Below, in pieces: positions 25,599 through 34,653 of a DNA stretch of 64,000 bases. Positions within the stretch are counted from its first letter, which is position 1; each line of letters starts with the position of its first letter. Location of the stretch: contig JAGTJX010000004.1 of assembly GCA_023657465.1 (NCBI GenBank), forward strand, positions 342,904-406,903. Direction: 5' to 3'. The stretch is from Lysobacteraceae bacterium (GTDB lineage Bacteria > Bdellovibrionota > UBA1018 > JAGTJX01). A program made the position numbers and the translations under genes. The notes below the pieces were generated by a model, which was given only the letters and a program-made list of their open reading frames with translations, was not told the DNA's origin and ran no database searches.

Positions 25599-26700
25599 TT
25601 TTCAAATAACTTTCTAGCAACTTCATTTGCCATTTCACGTAAAGATTCGTTATCAGACTTCAATCCATCTTCTGTTGTGCAGAATACTTTTAGATCATCT
25701 AATTGCTTAACTTCAAGACGGATCACTTCCAGATCCAATGCAGGATTGTCACATTTCTTTCTGACAGAGTCAGCGAACTTAGCAAACATTCTCTCCTTTG
25801 CGTCTGGTGTTAGTTCAAGCGCAATGTGAGCAATCGAGTTTGATTCGCCTTCTCCTAGAATACTTATTCTGCCAATGGTTCTAACAAGTGTTACACTCTC
25901 TTTCTCTTGAGCAGCTCCTAGAATTAAAAGTTTTTTTACTGGCGATGGATTTGAGTTAAGTTTCTTATACTTAAACATATGCTTATTTGAGAAAAGAGTA
26001 GCTGTTCCACCTACGAATGACGCTATTCCTGTATCGAAAACTATATTAGCTAACAGTGCGCTCCCGCCCCATGTAGTTATACCTACTGCACCAAATGCTG
26101 ACATAAATCCGAAAGCAATGAGGCCCATTTTCCTGTCTTGATTTCTAGCTAATATTTTTTCATAAAAATTGAAACAGCCAGGTTTTTCGATATGTCCTAT
26201 AATTATTTTTTGAATAAGATTATTATAAGGGTAAATTCTTCGTGATAAATCATAAATCGAACTAGGTAACTTTTCTTGAGTTATTTTTTCATTATCAGTC
26301 AGTTCTATTCCTATTAAATTTAAATACTCATGAAGCAGTAGTACTGTTACTTCTCCTGAATTAGAATTTATTTATTTAAAATCGGGTGCATAAAACTGAA
26401 TGAGATTTTTTTCATCATTTTTAAAATGGAGAGCAGATTTTTCTACTCCATTTTTATTTACTAAAATCTCATTTGTTATTTCAATTCTTGAGTTGTGAAT
26501 TACTTTTGAAAGTTGATCCACTGCAATCTCAGGATACAGTTTTGCTCCTTCCCCTTGTTTGAAGAATTGTTCGATTTTAAGTCCTAGTTCAATGAGTTTT
26601 ACTTCATTGATTTCTCCGCCATTCCCACCTTTCTCGCCTGCAAGTGCGAAGTAGAGAGTGTCAGTCCTGCGATTAATACTAGCAAATTCATTTACTTCAT
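25595..26700 (-). pseudogene. Decayed tandem paralogue of the GEKGGNGG secreted protein
   Basis: The first bases repeat, with few differences, the signal-peptide region of the live gene starting at 27952, but codon 3 is TAA and a shift near the signal cleavage site moves the frame. In the restored frame one reads AGEKGGNGGEINEVKLIELG and so on to QFYAPDFK, then an in-frame TAA (26372-26374), then NSGEVTVLLLHEYLNLIGIE in the same frame straight into the 177-codon open part (25595-26128). So a protein of about 365 residues is cut by two stops and one frameshift. LLLHEYLNLIGIE matches a His-Glu element I associate with secreted proteins of Bdellovibrio relatives; that link is from memory. The gene starts one base after its neighbour's stop. 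Confidence 0.75.
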
Positions 26701-26701
26701 T

Positions 26702-27952
26702 TTAATTCTCCCTGTTACCGTGAATTGTTTCAGTGGCTTTGCCATCAGCTGTAAATTCGAGATCAGCGTAGCCTATTTTTTTATCTGTCCGTCGCAAGCT
26801 CGTCATGCTGATTTCTCTCATTCGCACGGCATTCTTAATGAGTAATCGGGAGTCTGAGTAAACATGAAAACTTGTATCTTTGATTTCTACTAAGTAGATG
26901 CGTTTAGATTTTCCGCCAAGATCCTTTTCCCAAAAGGATAGAAGCCGATCCCCAAAGAAATTTGGGTCAAATCTACTGTAGTTCCAGGGATTAAAAAGTG
27001 CTGTTATACACGCGTCTTTCTCGGAGCAGTTTTCTAGAAAGTCCATTTTTATAAAAACATCACTCAGTCTAACTCTGTTCTTCATGTAAGAAGGAGTTTT
27101 GATCAAACAACTAGCTGATTTGATCTTATTCCGACTATCAGCAAATACCTCTATAGGTCGTTCCAAATAGCAGTAGATGGATGGGACGCCCATTTGGTTT
27201 GATATTCCTGAATTAAAGTACCGGAGCTCGTGCTGAATTCCCCAAGCGAATGCTTTTGATCCATAGTCTGCTAATGTTTTAGTGCTTGTTAGAACAGATG
27301 AGCCTATCCATGCATTGAACAATCTCGCATTCCTTGTGGAAGTGAGTGGTGGGATTACTCTGAGGTGACCCTCATTGGTTTTGATCCAATGGTTTATTCG
27401 AATTCGTTCAATTTGACGTTTCACATTGATCTCGTGATAAATCGTTAACGCGCGCATCTCATTATCGAGTTGCATCCATCTCTCGTGATCAATTGTGAGA
27501 AGTTTTTCACCATCAGTATCCGGCTGTTTTTGAGTGACTACTTGGATCTTCTCACATCCACGAGGTTGAGTGATCTCATCAGAATCGAGGGACTCCGGTA
27601 GGCTACCTCCATAGGTAAATCGAACAAGTTGAGTCTTCTGAGAATAGGGATGTTGTTCTAAGAGTCGTAGATCTGAAAGGATTACTTGAGCTGTAGTTAG
27701 ATACTCATCCGCGAGTTCAGGATCGAAAAACCTGAGTCTTCTGTCGTATTCGTTGACGAGTGATTCTAGGTCTGCATTTTTATAAGTACCTAGACTCATC
27801 GGAAAACCGCGATCTTCTGCTTCCCAAAAATCGACGAGCTTCACACGGTCTGGACAGCTGAACATGACGCCTCCGTTCCCACCTTTCTCGCCTGCGTAAG
27901 AAGTAGAGAGTGTCAGTCCCGCGATCAATACTAACCAATTCATGTTCTTCAT
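26702..27952 (-). CDS. Secreted GEKGGNGG-type protein, unknown function
   Basis: A signal peptide (MKNMNWLVLIAGLTLSTSYA) is followed directly by GEKGGNGG. About 395 mature residues follow, with ALTIYHEINVKRQIERIRIN near residue 190, a His-Glu element that may bind metal but is too weak to name a peptidase. Several Cys (MFSCPDR, RGCEKI, YCYLERP, ENCSEKDAC) suggest disulfides. The ATG overlaps the TIGR02147 stop by four bases, so the two are translated as a pair. A decayed copy lies one base downstream, showing a past tandem duplication. Export is well supported; function is not known. Confidence 0.7.
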   Translation of the reverse strand: MKNMNWLVLIAGLTLSTSYAGEKGGNGGVMFSCPDRVKLVDFWEAEDRGFPMSLGTYKNADLESLVNEYDRRLRFFDPELADEYLTTAQVILSDLRLLEQHPYSQKTQLVRFTYGGSLPESLDSDEITQPRGCEKIQVVTQKQPDTDGEKLLTIDHERWMQLDNEMRALTIYHEINVKRQIERIRINHWIKTNEGHLRVIPPLTSTRNARLFNAWIGSSVLTSTKTLADYGSKAFAWGIQHELRYFNSGISNQMGVPSIYCYLERPIEVFADSRNKIKSASCLIKTPSYMKNRVRLSDVFIKMDFLENCSEKDACITALFNPWNYSRFDPNFFGDRLLSFWEKDLGGKSKRIYLVEIKDTSFHVYSDSRLLIKNAVRMREISMTSLRRTDKKIGYADLEFTADGKATETIHGNREN

Positions 27953-28737
27953 TTTTCTTCTCCTAGTTTAGATAACGGAAAGAGTTGCACAGAGAGGCGG
28001 TACACTTCCGTGCGTGTACCTGACTCCAACAAATCACTGAGCTCATCTTGCTGTTTGCGGATGAGCTCTTTTGCTGTGCTGAGTTTGGATGGATCGATCG
28101 CCATGGTGAGCGTCGTAAAATCTCTGATAGTGACTGAGTCCCTATGCAGTGATTCTTTTGCAAGATCGAGCGATTGTTCGTGATGACGCTTCAAAGAGAC
28201 ATCAGCGATATCGTCGGTCGTGCGAAAACTTTTCTGTGAACGGGTGAGTTTGCCTGAATCATCTCGGGTGAAGAGCTCGAGTTGTACGAGACGTTCGATG
28301 ACTTGCTTGGCTTTGGATTCATTGATGCCTAGTCTGCGAGAGACCCACTCAGGGGATTCTTGGAAGTCTTCACAATTCAGGAGAGACATGACCGCAAAGT
28401 GTTCCCACTCAGTAGAGATTTTGAATTGAGAGGCGGTGAGTTCCAAATACCTAAACGAGGGAACGTCTTTCGATGTTCCAGGTTTCTTATAAAGTCGCTT
28501 TACTGGGAATAAGCCCAGGATCTCTGATCTCTCCTGGGGGTCTAAAAGTAGCCTTTGGGAGATCCGCTCGGCTAGGTCTCGGGATACGTTGCGCTTACCG
28601 TTAAGAATAGAGGAGAGGGCGCCTACATGTACTCCTACCTTCTTAGAGAATGCTCTAAGTGAATATTGGGGATTTGACCTCTGGATATCAGAGAGTTTGC
28701 CCCGAAGGAGGTTTTGTAACGCGATCTGCTCTTTCAT
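27949..28737 (-). CDS. TIGR02147-family regulatory protein
   Basis: TIGR02147 proteins are known mainly from Bdellovibrio and Fibrobacter, and pair an N-terminal helix-turn-helix with a conserved C-terminal region. Here YSLRAFSKKVGVHVGALSSI with LNGKRNVS (residues about 23-55) is the DNA-binding part, and EWVSRRLGINESKAKQVIER in the middle looks like a second winged element. The ATG at 28737 fits the family start; the frame is open upstream to 28803 (TTG) and no strong ribosome site decides it. On the minus strand TATAAG (28765-28770) could be the -10. It is coupled by ATGA to the secreted GEKGGNGG protein, which it may control. Confidence 0.78.
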   Translation of the reverse strand: MKEQIALQNLLRGKLSDIQRSNPQYSLRAFSKKVGVHVGALSSILNGKRNVSRDLAERISQRLLLDPQERSEILGLFPVKRLYKKPGTSKDVPSFRYLELTASQFKISTEWEHFAVMSLLNCEDFQESPEWVSRRLGINESKAKQVIERLVQLELFTRDDSGKLTRSQKSFRTTDDIADVSLKRHHEQSLDLAKESLHRDSVTIRDFTTLTMAIDPSKLSTAKELIRKQQDELSDLLESGTRTEVYRLSVQLFPLSKLGEEK

Positions 28738-28878
28738 GACGTGGCGGGGTATATCGGCTAATAACTTATAGCGCAATACAATTTGAAACAAACTGTCGCA
28801 CAAACTTGCAACACCAGGTCAATAGCACAAATATTTCATTGAAATCATTGACCAAAAGAGATAACACATCGCATCTAT

Positions 28879-30105
28879 ATGGTCGTTCTCCAAGGTCTAA
28901 CCAAAGCTGATTTAGCCGAAATTCTTCTCCCACTTTCACGTGTGAAAGAAGGCAAAGACCCACGCACTCAAGCCAAGTACAGAGCGAAACAGATCTTCCA
29001 CTGGGTCTATCAGCGCTATGTGACTGAATGGGATCAGATGTCGGATCTGTCTAAAGAAGTAAGGGCTTGGGCAAAAGAAAATATCCAAATCGCATCACTG
29101 AGCGAGCGCACCTCTCAGCAATCTCAAGACGGCACACATAAGTTTCTTTGGAACACTCACGACAACAAAACAATCGAGAGTGTGATCATTCCTGCTGCGC
29201 TCACGAGCGAAGAAGAAAAAGAACAAGCGAGAGAGAGACAGCAAGCCTACGCAGGTGTCGAGAGCGCTGCTGATCTTAAGTCTGATCATTGGACAAGACT
29301 CACAGCCTGCATCTCTAGCCAAGTGGGCTGCGCGATGGCGTGCAAGTTCTGTCTCACAGGGATTCAAGGTTTGGATCGACATCTTCAAGCTCACGAGATC
29401 GTCACACAAGTTTTAGAACTCCGTAGACGCGCTCCAATTACTAATATCGTTTTCATGGGAATGGGTGAGCCACTTCATAATCTCGAGAACACGATCAAAG
29501 CGATTAAGATTTTACTCGACGATGATGGAATGAACTTCTCCAAGCGTAAAATTACGGTTTCTACGAGTGGGATAGCTCCTGCAATCGTAGAGCTCGGTAA
29601 AGAAACAGACGTGCAGCTTGCGGTTTCTCTCAACGCTTCTGAAGACAAAACACGCTCTGAGATCATGCCTGTGAATAAAAAGTGGCCGATTGCGGAACTG
29701 CTCAAGGCGGTGAGGCAGTATCCACTCTCTCAGCACAGACGAGTCACATTCGAATACGTGCTCCTCGCAAGCGTGAATGATTCTATGGACGATGCCAAGC
29801 GCTTAGTGCCGCTGCTTCGTGGGATTTCATGCAAGATTAACCTCATCCCGTTCAACGTTCACTCAGGAACAGAGTTCAATAGAACTCCTGATGTGAGAGT
29901 GAAAGAGTTCCAACACTATCTCCTCAATCAAGGTTTCACGACGACTGTTCGCATCTCTCGTGGTCGCGATATCTTAGCCGCTTGTGGACAGCTGAGATCC
30001 ATCTTCGGTACGGCAAAAGGTACTGAAAAACACAAGGACTGGAAGGATGCTCCACCAGCTTCTCAAATACCGCTTGCACAGACCTCGAATCCCCCTCTAA
30101 ACTAA
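28879..30105 (+). CDS. rlmN: Dual-specificity RNA methyltransferase RlmN
   Basis: A radical-SAM enzyme that methylates C2 of A2503 in 23S rRNA and A37 in some tRNAs. The iron-sulfur motif is Cys-X3-Cys-X2-Cys in GCAMACKFCLTG; NIVFMGMGEPLHN is the family hallmark; the late Cys in RGRDILAACGQL is the methyl-carrying residue of the family. At 408 aa it is somewhat long because of about 30 extra charged residues (TSEEEKEQARERQQAYAG) just before the radical-SAM core, and a Pro-rich tail. It is transcribed away from the TIGR02147 operon. Assignment is certain. Confidence 0.95.
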   Translation: MVVLQGLTKADLAEILLPLSRVKEGKDPRTQAKYRAKQIFHWVYQRYVTEWDQMSDLSKEVRAWAKENIQIASLSERTSQQSQDGTHKFLWNTHDNKTIESVIIPAALTSEEEKEQARERQQAYAGVESAADLKSDHWTRLTACISSQVGCAMACKFCLTGIQGLDRHLQAHEIVTQVLELRRRAPITNIVFMGMGEPLHNLENTIKAIKILLDDDGMNFSKRKITVSTSGIAPAIVELGKETDVQLAVSLNASEDKTRSEIMPVNKKWPIAELLKAVRQYPLSQHRRVTFEYVLLASVNDSMDDAKRLVPLLRGISCKINLIPFNVHSGTEFNRTPDVRVKEFQHYLLNQGFTTTVRISRGRDILAACGQLRSIFGTAKGTEKHKDWKDAPPASQIPLAQTSNPPLN

Positions 30106-30135
30106 TAAAGCAGTTTGACCAAAGGATGGTGACTC

Positions 30136-31514
30136 GTGCTTTTTGTTATCTCAGCAATGATTGCTTTCACACACGCCGAGACAGTGGATTCGGCAACCTA
30201 CGCCAAGACCGTTTACCAAGTGGGTGTCAGGCTTGGTGCTAAGATTAACGAACCCGATATTTTTGAAACCGATTCGGAATCTGATTTCGTTCCTGCTTCA
30301 GTGACGAAAATGATGACTCTCGCCACCACGCTTGAGAAACTAGGCGCTCAATACAAATTCGAAACCATCATGAGCTGGAGCCAAGTCGAAGGTGAAGCGA
30401 ACTCTGTTTGAATCTTAGGTGATGGTGACCCATCCCTCAAAGCAGAAGTGTTTACAGAGTTCGCAAAAAAATTAAAGGAATCTGGAGTCACTCTCATTCG
30501 TGGTCCTGTCGTCGTAGAAGCTTCAGATCCAAGATTTGATGATGAAGTCATACCTCCTGGAAACCTAGATGAGAACTTGGTCTGGTGCTTCGGAGCTCAG
30601 CCCGCTTCATTCAATATTGATCAGAATTGTGGCCTTGTTGCAGTGACAAGTCTCATAGCAGGATCTTGGTTTGATTCAGGCTTCGGTCAAACAATTCGTG
30701 TAGAGCTTGAAGCCGAGAAGACCAATGACTTCGAGATCACTCGTGAAGGTGATGGGTACTTTATTTCGGGAACAGCAAACCTTGCTACGTTTCCTACTTA
30801 TCTTGATCTTAGAGTATTGCGTCCGATTGATCGTGCGCACTCACTTTTTCAAAACGTTCTGATAGCTGAAGCAATCAGTTTCACGATTGAACTTGGTGAG
30901 ACAAGTGAAGTGGAGGTTAAGAGTTGCACCCACTTTTCTGAACCTCTGAGCGAGATCATAAAACCAATAGTGAAGTCCAGTCTCAATCAACCACTCGAAG
31001 CGCTTCAGAGAGCTCTCGTCAAAGAAGGCGCGAAAGTCATTACTGAATTCTTATCGACCGAAATCAAAACAACTTCACGTTTACCCGTATTCGTAGATGG
31101 ATCAGGATTAAGCAGGTCTAATTTTATTAATGCGAATCGGGTTTATGACTTCCTCATCCAAATGAAATCAAAAACGTACTTCGATTCTTTTCTAAAGGCG
31201 CTTTCTGTGGGGGGGGAGTGGATGGGACCTTGAAGCGAAGATGGATGGGAACGATTGCAGAAGGCAAAGTCTTCGCTAAGACAGGTACTCTCATTGGATA
31301 TTCGAAAGTGGTGGGTTATCTCACCGATTCTCTTGTACCACTTGTGTTACTCAATGACTACGATGGTGATCGGATCCCTATATTGAAAGTAAGACAGGCT
31401 CAGAACAAAATGGTGCTTCATTGGTTCCAAGAAATGAAGCCAGAGTCTATTGGGGCTTCCTCTAAGGGCAATGAATCTCTACCTCACGGACTCTATCTTC
31501 TAGGTCTAGAGTGA
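30136..31514 (+). pseudogene. dacB: Broken D-Ala-D-Ala carboxypeptidase (PBP4 / DacB, S13 family)
   Basis: The reading frame is split in three. Part one has a signal peptide and the Ser-X-X-Lys motif in VPASVTKMMT; it stops at an in-frame TGA (30409-30411), after which the same frame continues with ILGDGDPSLKAE, the expected next family segment. Part two has VDGSGLSRSNFINA (the SXN motif) and breaks at a run of eight G (31208-31216 area), after which VDGTLKRRWMGT and AKTGTLIGYSK (KTG motif) lie in another frame. All three catalytic motifs are otherwise intact. Either the gene is recently dead or one of the two changes is a sequencing error; two independent lesions favour a pseudogene. Intact it would trim peptidoglycan peptides in the periplasm. 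Confidence 0.75.
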
Positions 31515-31543
31515 CAGATTGTTAAGCTGATCGATTAAACAAC

Positions 31544-31574
31544 TCTCAACACCGAAAAGAGTGTAGAGGCTTTT
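31544..31574 (+). promoter_or_regulatory. Hairpin with T-run overlapping a ribosome site
   Basis: TCTCAACAC and GTGTAGAGG pair with one mismatch around an eight-base loop, followed by CTTTTT and then the ATG at 31576. It resembles a terminator for the upstream dacB, and its 3' arm contains GAGG, the likely ribosome site of the next gene, so folding would hide that site. Confidence 0.35.
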
Positions 31575-31575
31575 T

Positions 31576-32088
31576 ATGAAGTTGTTTTCCATTTTCATTA
31601 CGGCAGCTGTGCTGAGTCCCTCTACTACTTTTGCTTCGCCTGAAACTCAGCACACCAATAAAAAAATATTTGGATTCTTGAAAAAATGGAAAGATAATAA
31701 GAGAATTAGAAAAGAAAATCAATACGGCAAAAATCCGCAGACTCCTTTCATGCAAGAAATAGAGGCTTGGGACTCAAAGAATGCCGATGATCCAGTCGCA
31801 TCGAAAGGCCGATGCGGAGTACTCAATTGGCAAGTCGCTTACATCATCATTCATATTGATGCTAAAGGTAGTAATCATGTGCTCATTTGGAATAACTTGA
31901 AATCATCTGTTTTCACCAATCCTGCAGCTAAGCCCATGAAGACATCTGAGATAGCAAAAATTAAACTGATTAACGAGAATCCGTCAGACGCATTCTCTGA
32001 TGTGGGTGAATACACCAATCATGTCATGAGCAAGGATCTTGCCGTACAACTCATGATTGAAGCTGAGAAGCGCGGGCTTTGTCAGTGA
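31576..32088 (+). CDS. Small secreted basic protein, unknown function
   Basis: A signal peptide (MKLFSIFITAAVLSPSTTFA) is followed by a very basic stretch (IFGFLKKWKDNKRIRKENQ) and a more ordinary domain of about 110 residues containing two Cys (GRCGVLNW and the last residues GLCQ) that could pair. No family recognised. A hairpin covers its ribosome site. The stop abuts the stop of the convergent ABC permease gene. Real gene by signal peptide and codon pattern. Confidence 0.6.
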   Translation: MKLFSIFITAAVLSPSTTFASPETQHTNKKIFGFLKKWKDNKRIRKENQYGKNPQTPFMQEIEAWDSKNADDPVASKGRCGVLNWQVAYIIIHIDAKGSNHVLIWNNLKSSVFTNPAAKPMKTSEIAKIKLINENPSDAFSDVGEYTNHVMSKDLAVQLMIEAEKRGLCQ

Positions 32089-32778
32089 TTAACGACGTCT
32101 GAAGAGAGTGGCATCTACACCCCACATCCATTGAATGAAGGCGATACGGTTTTTGAGTGAGTAGTAAACAATTGCAATACTTGCCAGAATCACAGAGAGT
32201 AAAAACTCAACTGGCATCAGGAAAGCGCCAATCCAAGCAAAGATCATAGCGCCATCAAATCCCATTCGAGCAAAAAGCTTAAGTACAGGAATGAGTTTGC
32301 CTCTTTTGCGACTCATGAGCATCTGAGATTGAGTCGTCTGAGATGTGGCAAGATTCATCATGAACATCCAAGAGCCAATGATGAGCATGGTGAGAAACAG
32401 TGCATCGTCTCGCCAGGTGAGTGCGATTGTATGAAAGAACTTCATGCGAATCTGCGACCGAGAAAACCAAGCCACACAAAAAATAGGAGTGAAGCCAACG
32501 AAGCTTCGTGCCCACATGATCCAGAACATTTTGCTCCTGGAGATGGGAAGAGAGAGTAGGTATTCGCGTGAGAGTGAAGCTCCTGTGACTCCATTCCAGA
32601 TCTTGGAGAGGTAGATCGTGAAGAAGAAGAAAAACAAAAAACCTAGGATACTCGTACTATCAAAACCGACCTGAGTGGTCTGGTAGAAGATCAGCGGAGA
32701 TGCCATAGTGAGAGTCATGGCGATGAGAAGAAAGTTGTCTTTTAAGTCTCGTTTAACAAAACTGAGCAATGTCTTCAT
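32089..32778 (-). CDS. ABC-2-type transporter membrane subunit
   Basis: About 230 residues with six hydrophobic segments (near 15-32, 42-60, 88-104, 122-142, 175-190 and 195-210), the usual size and pattern of an ABC-2-like permease with the transport path in the inner membrane. It overlaps the ATP-binding gene by four bases, which supports the pairing. No substrate motif is visible. Both follow the rod-shape operon closely. Confidence 0.7.
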   Translation of the reverse strand: MKTLLSFVKRDLKDNFLLIAMTLTMASPLIFYQTTQVGFDSTSILGFLFFFFFTIYLSKIWNGVTGASLSREYLLSLPISRSKMFWIMWARSFVGFTPIFCVAWFSRSQIRMKFFHTIALTWRDDALFLTMLIIGSWMFMMNLATSQTTQSQMLMSRKRGKLIPVLKLFARMGFDGAMIFAWIGAFLMPVEFLLSVILASIAIVYYSLKNRIAFIQWMWGVDATLFRRR

Positions 32779-33497
32779 GGAGAATACCCTTCAGATTTCT
32801 CAATGAGATAAGCCAAGGTTTCTGTCAGGTTTTGTTTACTATACTCAGCGATGAGATCAGACTTGCTTGAGTGCTTGAGAAGTTTTCCTTGGTGAAGGAG
32901 GATGACTTCGGTTGCATAGCTGTCTACATCATCTAAGATGTTAGTCGCCATAACAACTGTGGTTCCGTTTTCTCTTCTCAATTTTTCAAGCGCCTTCATG
33001 AACTTCGCACGCCCTACGATATCAAGCACAGCTGTGATCTCATCAATGAAGAGGAGTTTCGGTTGAGCAGAGAGTGCTCCCACGACTTGTATTCTACGAG
33101 TTTGTCCTGCAGATAACTGAGAAATTTTCCAATCATTCTGAAGTCGTAAGTCTTTCATGAGCTCTGTTTCAAGTGTCTGTGAATAGTTTGAATAAAACGT
33201 TCTATTGAATTCGAGAAAGTCACCAATGCTCCAATCCATGGGGGGAGAGATTTTCTCAGAGATGTAGCCAATGGTGTCGCGATCTTTATACGGATCACGG
33301 TAAGGTTCATGGTCCCAAATTGTCACTGATCCTGAAGTGGGCTCAATGATACCCATGAGCATCTGAAGGAGAGTGGTTTTTCCTGATCCGTTTTCGCCGA
33401 CGACGACGATGAACTGGCCAGAGTTAATTTTGAAATCAATCTGATCCAAAATCAGCTTGGAGTTCACTTTGTAAAGAAGCGCCTTGGATTCAATCAT
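32775..33497 (-). CDS. ABC transporter ATP-binding protein (YtrB-like)
   Basis: The ATPase subunit drives a transporter in the inner membrane. Walker A is VGENGSGKTT, the signature is LSAGQTRRIQVVG (a variant of LSGGQ), and Walker B is LLFIDEITAVLD, followed by the switch region around VMATNILDDVD. Length of 240 aa is typical. It begins in a TAATG overlap with the rodA stop and overlaps the permease gene by four bases. The close link to the rod operon suggests shared expression, perhaps a cell-envelope role. Confidence 0.88.
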   Translation of the reverse strand: MIESKALLYKVNSKLILDQIDFKINSGQFIVVVGENGSGKTTLLQMLMGIIEPTSGSVTIWDHEPYRDPYKDRDTIGYISEKISPPMDWSIGDFLEFNRTFYSNYSQTLETELMKDLRLQNDWKISQLSAGQTRRIQVVGALSAQPKLLFIDEITAVLDIVGRAKFMKALEKLRRENGTTVVMATNILDDVDSYATEVILLHQGKLLKHSSKSDLIAEYSKQNLTETLAYLIEKSEGYSP

Positions 33498-34651
33498 TAG
33501 AACATGAACTTTTTATTAGCGACGTTCAGCAGAAGTGCTACGCCGATCATCGAAGTGAGTAGACTAGACCCACCGTAACTCATGAAAGGCAGAGGAACTC
33601 CTACGATCGGGAGAATCCCCATGACCATCCCCATGTTGACGAAAATGTGCCAGAAGAAGAGCGAGGTAATCCCGAAGGTCAGCACCATCGCAAACTTATC
33701 ATTCGACTGATAGGCGATCGATAAACTCATTAAGAGAAAGATCATGTAAAGAGCGAGGAGAAGTGTGCAGCCGATAAACCCCCATTCTTCGCTGAATACT
33801 GAGAAAATAAAATCAGTGTGATGTTCAGGCAGGAAGTTGTAGTGGGACTGAGTGCCCTTTTTCCAGCCCTTACCCACCAGCTTACCGCTGCCGACAGCGA
33901 TCATCGATTGAATAGAGTTGTAGCCTGAGCCCTTAGGATCAGACATGGGATCGATGAAGGAGACGATCCTTTGTTTCTGATAAGGTTTCAATGCGTACTT
34001 ATAAGCGAGTGGAATCGCAATGAGTGCAACCAGAGCTAGGATCAGAAGCGTCTTCGTATTGACCTTCATGAACAGCATGATGGAGCCGAACACGAGCATA
34101 CAAATCATCGCAGTACCCAAATCAGGTTGAAGCATGATCAGTGCTGCAGGGATCGCAACCAGTAACCCCGGTAAGACCATATCGCGCAGCCTGTATCCTC
34201 CAATCACGTTATCCGTCTCGAAGAACTTAGCAAGACAGATGATCATCGAAATCTTCATGAACTCAGAGGGTTGCATGGTCATACCACCGAATCCCAGCCA
34301 GCGCTTAGCGCCTAGACTCGATCTGCCAACGATCAGAACAAGAACGAGTAGGAACAAATTTGCAAAATATACAAAGTACGCAATCCTGGAGAGGAATGAA
34401 TAGTGGAAAAGGAAAATAATGATCGTGAGGACTGCTCCAATACCAAACCACATGAGCTGGGTCTTGTAGAGTCCCAAGCTCTTGTCTTCCACTGCTGTAG
34501 CAGAGAGGAGATTGAAAATTCCAATGAGGAACAGAGTGATTTCCATGATGATCGGTGTCCAGTTGAACTTCTTCAGATCCTCATCAAAAGCCGTAGATCT
34601 GATTCCGCCTTCGTTGTAATCAACAGGGGTTTCCATGGAGGTATAGGTCAT
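33497..34651 (-). CDS. rodA: Peptidoglycan glycosyltransferase RodA (SEDS)
   Basis: A SEDS-family polymerase that builds glycan strands from lipid II for cell elongation, working with PBP2 in the inner membrane. It has about ten membrane segments and the family runs [29 protein letters not shown] and [13 protein letters not shown]. The N-terminus carries an extra soluble tail of about 30 residues. It begins just after mrdA (2-bp gap) and ends in a TAATG overlap with the ABC ATPase. Confidence 0.93.
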   Translation of the reverse strand: MTYTSMETPVDYNEGGIRSTAFDEDLKKFNWTPIIMEITLFLIGIFNLLSATAVEDKSLGLYKTQLMWFGIGAVLTIIIFLFHYSFLSRIAYFVYFANLFLLVLVLIVGRSSLGAKRWLGFGGMTMQPSEFMKISMIICLAKFFETDNVIGGYRLRDMVLPGLLVAIPAALIMLQPDLGTAMICMLVFGSIMLFMKVNTKTLLILALVALIAIPLAYKYALKPYQKQRIVSFIDPMSDPKGSGYNSIQSMIAVGSGKLVGKGWKKGTQSHYNFLPEHHTDFIFSVFSEEWGFIGCTLLLALYMIFLLMSLSIAYQSNDKFAMVLTFGITSLFFWHIFVNMGMVMGILPIVGVPLPFMSYGGSSLLTSMIGVALLLNVANKKFMF

Positions 34652-34653
34652 TG

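Noticed and set aside
30409..30411. TGA in the carboxypeptidase as a selenocysteine codon
   Set aside because: The position is not a catalytic residue in this family, no SECIS-like hairpin was evident, and a frameshift further down shows decay.
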